Below are positions 1 through 5,950 of a stretch of DNA of 6,035 nucleotides, in pieces. The position numbers and the translations under genes were made by a program. The stretch is from an uncultured Ruminococcus sp. GTDB lineage: Bacteria; Bacillota; Clostridia; Oscillospirales; Acutalibacteraceae. The notes beneath the pieces were generated by a model. That model saw nothing but the letters and a program-made list of their open reading frames with translations, was not told the DNA's origin and did not search any database. Location of the stretch: positions 1,119 to 7,153 of the forward strand of contig CACWNZ010000141.1 in NCBI GenBank assembly GCA_902762335.1, in the 5' to 3' direction. Numbering within the stretch: position 1 is the stretch's first letter; each line of letters opens with the position of its first letter.

Positions 1-1517
1 TTTCAGAAAAAAAGTTCACGCACCAAAATGTGACCGAGGAAACGACAGATCTCACCCCGTATCTTGACGGCGCCTATGCTCATATCTATTTCACGCTGAC
101 CTCAGAGGGGGGCAGCCTTTACGGCGGAGAATTCCTTTGCGGGAGCGATAAGGTAAACAACGTGAATATCGCGGCGGTGATATGCACCTTTAAAAGAGAA
201 AAATTCCTTCTGCACAATCACCGTGAAATATGCCGATACTTAGAAAACAGCGCCGTTCTTGACGGTACGAATATACATTTCTATATTGTAGATAACGGCA
301 AGACCCTCGACAGGGCAGAGGTGGAGAACGAGCACGTCACGCTGATACAGAACGAGAACACGGGCGGCAGCGGCGGTTTTACGCGAGGCTATTACGAAGC
401 AGTGAACAGCGGCAAGGGCTTTACGCATGTTCTGTTTATGGACGACGATATAGTTCTCGACTGCGAGATGCTGCTCAGAGTGTATTCTATACTCAGACTG
501 AGAAAGCCGGAGCTTGATGAGCTTTCGGTAGGCGGCACCATGATAAGGCTCAGCGACAGGGTCACTCAGCACGAGGCGGGCTCCGTATGGGACGGCAAAA
601 GGCTCAATTCCATAGGCAAGGATATAGACGTTACGGACAGCGCAGCCGTATTTGAAACGGCGTACTATCCCGAGGGCAACTATAACGCATGGTGGTTTTT
701 CTGCTTCCCCGCCGATTGGCACGAGAAGCACGGCTACCCGCTGCAGCTCTTCGTAAAGCTTGACGATATAGAATACTCTCTGCGATGTGCCGACAGGATA
801 GCCGTAATAAACGGCATTGCGGTATGGCACGACGACTTCGATACCAAGTACGCGGGCTTTCAGGAATACTACATAAAGCGCAACGAGCTTATAATGACCT
901 CTGTGAACGATCAGAAGGGCTATTCTCTGTGGCAGGCAAGAAAGCTCTGCGCCAGCGTGCTCAAGCAGACTATTTTTCAGCGATATTTCCTTGCAGACCT
1001 GATATTCCGAGCGTATAAGGATTATCTCAAGGGGTGGAAGCATTTTCTCTATACAGATACGGCTGCTCTTAACAAGGAACTCATGGCAGCCTGTCAGCCC
1101 CTTCTTAATGACGAGGCTCTTAAAGAGCAGTACGGCGTATATTTCGATGAGGAAAAATACAAGACCTCACGCACCGAGAAAAGTCATCTTAAAAAGCAGT
1201 TCCTGTCCCTCAACGGCATACTTCTGCCGTCGTGCTTTTACCGAAAGGACAAGGACGATTTCTATATCAGTGACCTTGCGCAGCCGAGGGTGACGAATTT
1301 CTATAAGCACCGCCGTATGCTGCATTACGACACAGCTGCAAAAAAAGGCTATGTCACTAAGATAAAGCGAAGAAAGCTGTGGAAATATTCATTTCTGCTC
1401 TTCTTCAAGTGCATCGGTTTTTTTATAAGATACCCCTTTGTAAGACGTGGCTATAAAAAGCACCTTGCCGAGCTTGCGGATTTTGAGGGCTATCTTGACA
1501 GAATGAAAAACAAATAA
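1..1517 (+). CDS. GlfT2-like family 2 glycosyltransferase (probable galactofuranosyltransferase), 5' end outside window
   Basis: Probable cytoplasmic-face glycosyltransferase that transfers a sugar, possibly galactofuranose, from a nucleotide sugar to a cell-surface glycan. A GTG lies at 30, but the frame is open to the left edge with protein-like sequence before it and no clear Shine-Dalgarno, so the true start is upstream. Counting from that GTG as residue 1: the end of an N-terminal beta domain (1-45), the GT-A opening CTFKRE (52-57), VDNG (87-90), NENTGGSGGF (108-117), the metal-binding DDD (138-140), a WWFF segment (221-224), KLDDIEY (243-249, candidate catalytic acid pair plus Glu) and VWHDD (265-269, candidate metal-ligand His). 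These follow the GlfT2 order. The C-terminal part ends in a basic and aromatic stretch around 455-480 that may sit on the membrane. Known GlfT2 proteins are over 600 residues, which fits a missing N-terminal portion. The family is well supported; the exact sugar and acceptor are inference. Confidence 0.85.
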   Translation, partial: SEKKFTHQNVTEETTDLTPYLDGAYAHIYFTLTSEGGSLYGGEFLCGSDKVNNVNIAAVICTFKREKFLLHNHREICRYLENSAVLDGTNIHFYIVDNGKTLDRAEVENEHVTLIQNENTGGSGGFTRGYYEAVNSGKGFTHVLFMDDDIVLDCEMLLRVYSILRLRKPELDELSVGGTMIRLSDRVTQHEAGSVWDGKRLNSIGKDIDVTDSAAVFETAYYPEGNYNAWWFFCFPADWHEKHGYPLQLFVKLDDIEYSLRCADRIAVINGIAVWHDDFDTKYAGFQEYYIKRNELIMTSVNDQKGYSLWQARKLCASVLKQTIFQRYFLADLIFRAYKDYLKGWKHFLYTDTAALNKELMAACQPLLNDEALKEQYGVYFDEEKYKTSRTEKSHLKKQFLSLNGILLPSCFYRKDKDDFYISDLAQPRVTNFYKHRRMLHYDTAAKKGYVTKIKRRKLWKYSFLLFFKCIGFFIRYPFVRRGYKKHLAELADFEGYLDRMKNK

Positions 1518-1519
1518 AT

Positions 1520-1552
1520 AAATCCCCCGGCCAAACGGTCGGGGGATTTTTT
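1520..1552. terminator. Bidirectional Rho-independent terminator between convergent genes
   Basis: The arms 1520-1532 and 1537-1549 form a 13-bp stem with one G-U pair around the loop AAAC. A T-run (1547-1552) follows on the + strand. Read on the - strand, the same hairpin is followed by TTTATTTATTTG. It starts three bases after the glycosyltransferase stop and abuts the stop of the leftward 99-residue gene, so it can serve both units. Confidence 0.9.
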
Positions 1553-1850
1553 ACTGCGGTTTAGCGGCTTCCTTAAGAGCCTTTTTCAGCCAGACGCTGC
1601 CAATATCGATAGCTGTCCAGAGATCTGATTTTTCGCTTGTTTTAACTATAGCCTTTCTCGGGCTGATGTTCGGGTCGGTGCTGATAAGCTGCACCGTCAC
1701 CTTATCCGCCACCTCAAGGTCGTTGGCGGGCTGCTTGGATTTTATGACCATTTTGATAACGAAGCTGTCGTTCATATCACCGTAGTAAATAGTATCTCCG
1801 CAGCGTACAAGCGGCTTACCTTTGTACTGAAAGAATTTTGCTTCAGCCAT
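1551..1850 (-). CDS. Conserved-looking 99-residue protein of unknown function
   Basis: I do not recognise a named family. The start is well fixed: the minus strand carries AAGGAGG six bases before the ATG at 1850. The protein opens MAEAKFFQYKGKPLVR, continues with CGDTIYYGD (17-25) and alternating hydrophobic stretches that look like beta strands (FVIKMVI 30-36, KVTVQLIS 50-57), and ends in a likely amphipathic helix (WLKKALKEAAK, 87-97). There is no signal peptide, no membrane segment and one cysteine, so it is probably a small cytosolic protein. It lies 27 bases after ireB and is probably co-transcribed with it, ending at the shared hairpin. The composition and ribosome site look like those of a real gene; from memory, similar small proteins occur in related Clostridia, which was not checked. 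The link to IreB is by position only. Confidence 0.8.
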   Translation of the reverse strand: MAEAKFFQYKGKPLVRCGDTIYYGDMNDSFVIKMVIKSKQPANDLEVADKVTVQLISTDPNISPRKAIVKTSEKSDLWTAIDIGSVWLKKALKEAAKPQ

Positions 1851-1877
1851 GAGCTGCCTCCTTTTTATGTTGCATTG

Positions 1878-2123
1878 TTACGATTTGAGGTAGCTTTTAA
1901 GAAGTACCTCGAGCAGATCATCTCTGTCGATCCTGCGGATCAACGATCTTGCGTTCTTATGAGTGGTGATATATGTCGGGTCTTCAGACAAAATATAGCC
2001 TACTATCTGATTGATCGGGTTATACCCCTTTTCCTCGAGCGCCTTATAAACAGTGGTCAGAATTGTCTTGATGCTGTCGTCACGATTGTCCGAAAGAGAA
2101 AATATCATTGTCTTGTCATGCAT
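1878..2123 (-). CDS. ireB: IreB family regulatory phosphoprotein (UPF0297)
   Basis: Small cytosolic regulator. In Enterococcus faecalis, IreB is phosphorylated by the PASTA kinase IreK, dephosphorylated by IreP, and lowers cephalosporin resistance. The family signature is clear: KGYNPINQIVGYILSEDP (32-49), then NARSLIRRIDRDDLLEVLL (57-75), and the 81-residue length is near the family norm of about 80-90. The N-terminus MHDKTMIFSL aligns with the family's T-x-x-F, so Thr5 corresponds to one of the two reported phosphothreonines of E. faecalis; the other position is not Thr. The ATG at 2123 has GGAGGTGG with eight bases between its GGAGG core and the start, and a good promoter sits just upstream. 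In many Firmicutes this gene precedes ruvX near alaS; here it lies after pheST instead. Family assignment is firm; function in this organism is inferred. Confidence 0.93.
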   Translation of the reverse strand: MHDKTMIFSLSDNRDDSIKTILTTVYKALEEKGYNPINQIVGYILSEDPTYITTHKNARSLIRRIDRDDLLEVLLKSYLKS

Positions 2124-2145
2124 TTATACCACCTCCACATAAGAT

Positions 2146-2174
2146 ATATTACCACATTCCGAGGTAAATTACAA
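2146..2174 (-). promoter_or_regulatory. Probable sigma-A promoter for ireB and the 99-residue gene
   Basis: On the minus strand, TTGTAA (2174-2169) is followed after exactly 17 bases by TAATAT (2151-2146), with a TG one base upstream giving an extended -10. Each hexamer matches the consensus at four of six positions. It predicts a 5' leader of only about 15-20 bases, starting just before the ireB Shine-Dalgarno. Confidence 0.7.
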
Positions 2175-2219
2175 TAGAATTTTGCCGAAAATTATCCGAA
2201 AACCATCAAATTATCGTAC

Positions 2220-2236
2220 AAAAAAGCGTACCGCTT
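2220..2236 (-). terminator. Weak terminator-like hairpin at the end of pheT
   Basis: On the minus strand AAGCG-GTA-CGCTT overlaps the pheT stop codon and runs into six Ts (2225-2220), two of which lie in the stem. The stem is only five base pairs with a three-base loop, so termination would be partial at best. No stronger hairpin is visible before the ireB promoter. Confidence 0.3.
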
Positions 2237-4607
2237 ACTGCTGCTTGATTGTAACACCCTTTTCGCGGAGATTTTCTGTTATCCTGTCTATTATCTCCTG
2301 CACCTCTGCAGACGAGAGAGTCCTTTCTGCCGATGAGAACGTGAAGCGCACGGTTATCCTGTGGATAGTCTCGGTGTCGTAGGTATCAGCAATAGAAACA
2401 CCCTTAAGTATCTCTCCGCCCTCGTTTGCCCAGCACTTTGTGAGCTCGCTGTAATAGGTGTTCTCGGGAATATCCATGCTCAGGTCATAGTCTATGGAGG
2501 GATACTTCGACGGCTCGCTGTAGACTATGCTCTTGTCGCCGCACTCTGCAAGCTTCTGAACATCTATCTCTGCAAATACGATATTGCCCTTCTTGTCTAT
2601 ATTCTTTGCAACGGTCGGGTGAACTATGCCGATAACGCCGAGTTCCTCGCCGTCAAGCAATACCGTGTTAAGGTTTACGGGGTGCTCGTAGTCGTGAGCT
2701 GTCTCTCTCGGTACAAAGGTGAGCTCGCTGTGCTTGATGTTCTCTGTAATGACGGCGAGTATATCCCTCAGTCCGAAATAAAGCTCACGGACGCTCTTTG
2801 CCCTGCTGTAAAGGGTAATGCCCAGCATCTTATGCTCATCACAAAGCCCTTCATTATTCAGACCGTCTACCGTTCTGCCTATTTCAAAAATGCCGAAATC
2901 AGACGAATAGGACACGTTGCTCTTTACCTGACAGAGTTGTGTGGGTATCATCGATCTTCTCAGTGTCTCTATATTCGGGTTGGTCGCGTTGGCAAGCTTT
3001 ACGTTGTCCTCTATCTTTATGCCGAGAGCCTTCAGCTCATCGTTGTATGCCCATACGTAGGAGTGTACCTCATGCAGAGAGAATTTCTTTACGAGCAGAT
3101 CCTTGATCTTTTCCTCTGTGGTCTTTTCCTCCGTCATTCTTACGGGGTAAAGGGGAGAGCGGGTCGTGTTGACGTCAAAATTGTCATAGCCGTATATCCT
3201 CGTTATCTCCTCGATGATGTCTGCATTCATGGTAACGTCCTTGGTTATTCTCCATGAGGGAACGCTTACGGTAAAGCTTTCTCCGCTGTGATCAACGCCG
3301 AAGCCGAGACTCGTCAGGGTCTTTACAATGGTGTCGCCGTCTATCTTTATTCCCGTGTACCTGTCAACAAAGCCCTGATCGAAGGTAAGCGTAACGGGCG
3401 GGAACTTCACTGCGTATTCGTCTGTCAGACGGGAAACTACCTTTGCTCCGCTGTCGTATTTCTTCAGCAGATAGAGGAACCTTCCTATAGCGGGAACTGT
3501 CATTTCGGGGTCGAGGCTTTTTTCATAGCGCATAGATGCGTCTGTTCTGTGGCTCAGGCGTACTGTAGACTTTCTTACCGAAGCTGCATCGAAGTTAGCC
3601 GATTCAAGCGTAAGCGTAGTCGTATCCTCAACTATCTCGGAGTCAAGACCGCCCATAATGCCTGCAATGGCAACAGGAGTATCACCGTTGCATATCATCA
3701 GGGTGTTCTCATCAATATTTCTTTCAACGCCGTCAAGGGTCTTGAAGGTGAACGGCGCATCAAATCTCTTTATGCGTATCTTTTCGACCTTTCGTGCATC
3801 AAAGGCGTGCATGGGCTGACCCATTTCAAGCATGAGATAGTTGGTAAGGTCGGCAAGGAAGTTTATCGCCCTCATTCCGCAGTAGTACAGTCTTATGCGG
3901 ATATTCACAGGGCTTATGCTCCTGCTGATGTTCTCCACCTTTATGGTGCTGTATCTCTTGCAGAGAGTATCCTCTATCTTCATGTCTACCCCGGGCAGAT
4001 CATCATAGACCGAGAGCTCGTCAGTCTCAAGGGCTTTGAGCGGTCTGCCTGCAAGCGAAGCAAACTCCCTTGCAATACCGTAATGCCCCCACAGGTCGGG
4101 ACGGTTGGTAAGGCTCTTGTTATCCACCTCAAAGATGATGTCCTCTACGTCATAAATGCTCTTTATATCCGTGCCGAGGGGTACGTCGTCGGTTATCTCC
4201 ATAATGCCGGAGTTGTCGTCGCTTATGCCAAGCTCCGATTCGCCGCAGCACATTCCGTATGAGGTATAGCCCGCAAGCTCTCTCGGCGCTATGGTAATAT
4301 CTCCTATGGCAGCGCCTATCTGAGCAAAGGCTGTTTTCATTCCGACCCTTACATTAGGTGCGCCGCAAACAACATCGGTAAGCTCTCCGCTGCCCGTATC
4401 TACCTTGAGCAGGTGGAGCTTCTTTGAAGAGGGGTGAGCCTCTACGGACTTTATCTCTGCAACTACTATACCCGAGAGCTCCTTTCCCTTGAAGAATATC
4501 TCGTTCTCTACCTCTGCCGTAGAAAGTGAGAACCTGTGTATGAGGTCGAGCTTGTCAAGACCGCTCAGGTCGACAAAGTCCTCTATCCAATTCATTGATA
4601 AAAGCAT
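2235..4607 (-). CDS. pheT: Phenylalanine--tRNA ligase beta subunit
   Basis: Beta subunit of the cytosolic (alpha-beta)2 phenylalanyl-tRNA synthetase; it binds tRNA-Phe and carries the editing site for mischarged tyrosine. All domains of a full-length bacterial PheT are present in 790 residues: tRNA-binding OB fold (about 40-150), B3/B4 editing region (about 212-385, with MGQPMHAFD at 262-270, IAGIMGG at 314-320 and RTDASMRYEKSLDP at 353-366), B5 (about 403-476, SWRITKDV then EEITRIYGYDN), a catalytic-like core (about 490-690), and a C-terminal FDX-ACB anticodon-binding domain (about 697-790, YPSIDYDLS and AERTLSSAEV). The ATG at 4607 is preferred over the one at 4595 because GGGAGG lies nine bases before it. 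The gene begins 15 bases after the pheS stop, so the two are co-transcribed under the T-box. No damage is visible here, in contrast to pheS. Confidence 0.97.
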   Translation of the reverse strand: MLLSMNWIEDFVDLSGLDKLDLIHRFSLSTAEVENEIFFKGKELSGIVVAEIKSVEAHPSSKKLHLLKVDTGSGELTDVVCGAPNVRVGMKTAFAQIGAAIGDITIAPRELAGYTSYGMCCGESELGISDDNSGIMEITDDVPLGTDIKSIYDVEDIIFEVDNKSLTNRPDLWGHYGIAREFASLAGRPLKALETDELSVYDDLPGVDMKIEDTLCKRYSTIKVENISRSISPVNIRIRLYYCGMRAINFLADLTNYLMLEMGQPMHAFDARKVEKIRIKRFDAPFTFKTLDGVERNIDENTLMICNGDTPVAIAGIMGGLDSEIVEDTTTLTLESANFDAASVRKSTVRLSHRTDASMRYEKSLDPEMTVPAIGRFLYLLKKYDSGAKVVSRLTDEYAVKFPPVTLTFDQGFVDRYTGIKIDGDTIVKTLTSLGFGVDHSGESFTVSVPSWRITKDVTMNADIIEEITRIYGYDNFDVNTTRSPLYPVRMTEEKTTEEKIKDLLVKKFSLHEVHSYVWAYNDELKALGIKIEDNVKLANATNPNIETLRRSMIPTQLCQVKSNVSYSSDFGIFEIGRTVDGLNNEGLCDEHKMLGITLYSRAKSVRELYFGLRDILAVITENIKHSELTFVPRETAHDYEHPVNLNTVLLDGEELGVIGIVHPTVAKNIDKKGNIVFAEIDVQKLAECGDKSIVYSEPSKYPSIDYDLSMDIPENTYYSELTKCWANEGGEILKGVSIADTYDTETIHRITVRFTFSSAERTLSSAEVQEIIDRITENLREKGVTIKQQ

Positions 4608-4622
4608 ATTTCCTATCCTCCC

Positions 4623-4880
4623 TTATTCGTCGTCCGTAAACTGAGACAGTACCTTGAGACTGCCGCTGTTGAGATCCCTTATATCCTTTATGCCGTATTT
4701 CATCATGGCAAGTCTTGTAAGACCAAGACCGAACGCAAAGCCCGTGTACTTGTCGGGGTCGATGCCGCCCTCACGCAGAACGTTGGGGTGTATCATGCCG
4801 CAGGGGCATAGCTCAAGCCAGCCGCTGTGCTTGCACGAGGGACAGCCCGTTCCGCCGCAAATAAGACAGCTTATATCCAC
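4623..4880 (-). CDS. pheS: PheS C-terminal fragment (Cys-rich segment and motif 3)
   Basis: An 85-codon stretch encoding the end of PheS. It starts at VDISC, has a CLICGGTGCPSC array (two CxxC pairs four residues apart, a likely zinc site seen in several bacterial PheS proteins), then GMIHPNVL (28-35), GGIDPDKYTGF, and class II motif 3 GFAFGLGLTRLAMMKYG (47-63) with the ATP-binding Arg at 56. A GTG at 4880 has GAGGTG eight bases before it and overlaps the stop of the upstream part by ten bases, so reinitiation is conceivable. Those bases also encode the conserved Glu-Val of the upstream frame, so the match is probably chance. Confidence 0.8.
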   Translation of the reverse strand: MDISCLICGGTGCPSCKHSGWLELCPCGMIHPNVLREGGIDPDKYTGFAFGLGLTRLAMMKYGIKDIRDLNSGSLKVLSQFTDDE

Positions 4881-5617
4881 TTGCGGAACACCTCGGAGAG
4901 CATGGTCTTCATGAAGTAGATAAGGTTGGATATAGAGATATCCTTATCCACCATAACGCCCTCCATCTGGAAAAAGGTATTTTCGTGGCAGGCATCGGTA
5001 GCCTCATTTCTGAAGCACCTGCCCGGGAAGATAGCCCTGATAGGCGTACCGTTGTTGATGAGTGCGGGGCCGTATTTTCTGAGAATAGCGTTCTGCGCCG
5101 CAGAGGTCTGCGACTTAAGAAGCTGCCCGTTCTCAAGATAATAGGTATCCTGCATATCTCTTGCGGGATGGTGCTTGGGGATATTCAGCGACTCAAAGCA
5201 CTCATAGTCCGTTACCACCTCGGAATAATCCTCTACAGTGAAGCCCATAGACTTGAATATCTTTTCGCACTGTCTCTGCACGAGGGTTATCGGGTGATAT
5301 GAGCCGCACTCGCAGGTAGAGGGCGTAGTTATATCGAACACGGGCATTGACTTTATCTCAAGCTCGATCTGCTTTTTCCTGAGCTCATCCTGCTTTTTCT
5401 CGATCTGCTCGGTGGCAAATTCCTTGAGCTTGTTCACGTCTGCGCCGAATGCCTTTTTCTGCTCTGCCGCAAGGTCCTTCATTTCCTTAAGAAGGGCTGT
5501 TATACTTCCCTTTTTGCCAAGGTAGCCGACCCTGATGCCGTCAAGACCGATAAGGTCAATAGTTTCGGAAAGCTTCTTTTCAAAATCCGCCTTCAGCTTC
5601 AAAATTCGTTCGTCCAT
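4871..5617 (-). CDS. pheS: PheS N-terminal fragment (coiled coil, motifs 1 and 2)
   Basis: A 248-codon stretch. Residues 1-85 are the charged N-terminal helical arm that contacts tRNA (with YLGKKGSITALLKEMKDL at 32-49). The catalytic part follows: HPITLVQRQCEKIFKSMGF (108-126), SEVVTDYECFESLNIPKHH (132-150), PARDMQDTYYL (151-161), TSAAQ (171-175), and motif 2 CFRNEATDACHENTFFQMEG (201-220) with its Arg. The last native residues are MLSEVFRK (239-246); W-I and the stop are products of the frameshift. The usual THTS substrate-site stretch reads SQTS (169-172) here. Without the FPF loop and motif 3 this polypeptide should not be catalytic. Confidence 0.85.
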   Translation of the reverse strand: MDERILKLKADFEKKLSETIDLIGLDGIRVGYLGKKGSITALLKEMKDLAAEQKKAFGADVNKLKEFATEQIEKKQDELRKKQIELEIKSMPVFDITTPSTCECGSYHPITLVQRQCEKIFKSMGFTVEDYSEVVTDYECFESLNIPKHHPARDMQDTYYLENGQLLKSQTSAAQNAILRKYGPALINNGTPIRAIFPGRCFRNEATDACHENTFFQMEGVMVDKDISISNLIYFMKTMLSEVFRKWI

Positions 5618-5651
5618 AATAACCTCCATATAGTTTATTATTTCGGGCAGC

Positions 5652-5689
5652 ACAAAAACAAAAGACCCCTGCACATTTCTGCGCAGGGG
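5652..5689 (-). terminator. T-box regulated Rho-independent terminator
   Basis: On the minus strand CCCCTGCGCA (5689-5680) pairs with TGTGCAGGGG (5675-5666) around a GAAA loop, with one G-U pair, followed by TCTTTTGTTTTTG. Its 5' arm is also the partner of the antiterminator, so it forms when tRNA-Phe is charged. It ends about 35 bases before the pheS start. Confidence 0.93.
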
Positions 5690-5698
5690 CGAAAATAT

Positions 5699-5713
5699 CC
5701 GTGGTACCACCCT
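5699..5713 (-). promoter_or_regulatory. T-box sequence (antiterminator core)
   Basis: AGGGTGGTACCACGG on the minus strand, nearly identical to the canonical T-box motif. The UGGU inside it would pair with the free ACCA end of tRNA-Phe (discriminator A). Confidence 0.95.
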
Positions 5714-5811
5714 GATTTCTGTCTTTAAGACAGACACTCCTCGTCTATAACGGAACGACCCGTCGCCGCTTAATCATGCATCATGCATTTTCGGCAGCGC
5801 CGCTCGGAAGT

Positions 5812-5814
5812 GAA
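5812..5814 (-). promoter_or_regulatory. Specifier codon UUC of the T-box
   Basis: TTC on the minus strand, in the 3' side of the stem I internal loop, opposite the AGTA S-turn and followed by A. It matches phenylalanine, in agreement with the downstream genes. A second TTC at 5809-5807 is less likely because it is used in the closing stem. Confidence 0.85.
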
Positions 5815-5921
5815 CTTCGCCGCATTTGTAAGTCTCTGCTTTCAGCCGATGACAGAGCTCTCTTTTCATACAAGTCCTGCGGTTACTCTCTTCGTCACTG
5901 CGTTTCTTTCCTTTACTCCCC

Positions 5922-5950
5922 ATTATACCACACCCCCAAAAAAATTGCAA
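5922..5950 (-). promoter_or_regulatory. Sigma-A promoter of the pheST operon
   Basis: Minus strand TTGCAA (5950-5945), a 17-base spacer, then a perfect TATAAT (5927-5922) preceded by TG one base upstream (extended -10). The predicted start near 5915 is just before stem I of the T-box, so promoter and riboswitch fit together. Confidence 0.9.

Larger units (their letters stand above)
4623..5617 (-). pseudogene. pheS: Phenylalanine--tRNA ligase alpha subunit, disrupted by an internal frameshifting deletion
   Basis: Whole pheS locus. PheS supplies the class II catalytic core that makes Phe-AMP and charges tRNA-Phe. The start at 5617 (MDERILKLKADFEKKL) has GGAGG five bases upstream; coding further upstream would run through the T-box, so that extension is rejected. 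The reading frame holds to FRK (residue 246), then reads W-I-stop at 4871. The remaining gene resumes in another frame at VDISC (4880) and runs to the normal C-terminus at 4623. About 19 residues expected between the halves, an RPxxFPFxEP-type segment with the two Phe that contact the substrate ring, are missing. The frame change implies loss of 3n+1 bases; about 58 would restore a typical length near 350 residues. Whether the lesion is biological or a sequence error cannot be decided here. Confidence 0.85.
5652..5915 (-). promoter_or_regulatory. T-box riboswitch, tRNA-Phe responsive, controlling pheST
   Basis: A T-box leader in the 5' UTR of pheS, sensing uncharged tRNA. Stem I pairs CCGCA (5882-5878) with TGCGG (5824-5820), TTGTA (5873-5869) with TACAA (5830-5826), and CTCTG (5857-5853) with CAGAG (5838-5834). 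Below it, GAAG (5893-5890) pairs with CTTC (5810-5807) and closes a specifier loop containing the S-turn AGTA (5887-5884) opposite GAAGTTCA. The specifier is TTC (5814-5812), a Phe codon, followed by a purine. A GCCG/CGGC hairpin (5795-5765) is next, then the TCTGTC-TTAAA-GACAGA hairpin and the T-box AGGGTGGTACCACGG (5713-5699). Its UGGU suits the ACCA end of tRNA-Phe. CAGGG (5714-5710) can pair with CCCTG (5688-5684) as antiterminator, competing with the terminator. Confidence 0.95.

Noticed and set aside
240..1043. Long open frame on the minus strand opposite the glycosyltransferase
   Set aside because: It is antisense to a gene with clear family motifs, has no recognisable domain or ribosome site, and its composition is that of a shadow frame.
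1875..2177. A 100-codon + strand open frame over ireB
   Set aside because: It is antisense to a clear IreB family gene and covers its promoter; no supporting signal.
2361..4262. Two long + strand open frames (about 298 and 324 codons) opposite pheT
   Set aside because: They mirror the codon bias of the intact pheT on the other strand, show no domains and have no promoter or Shine-Dalgarno site; they are shadows.
4871..4880. Programmed ribosomal frameshift in pheS
   Set aside because: There is no slippery heptamer at the junction, and a frameshift would not restore the missing FPF segment, which is encoded in no frame.
5618..5737. Upstream extension of pheS by 40 residues
   Set aside because: It would translate the T-box and terminator. 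The ATG at 5617 has a good Shine-Dalgarno and matches the usual PheS N-terminus.
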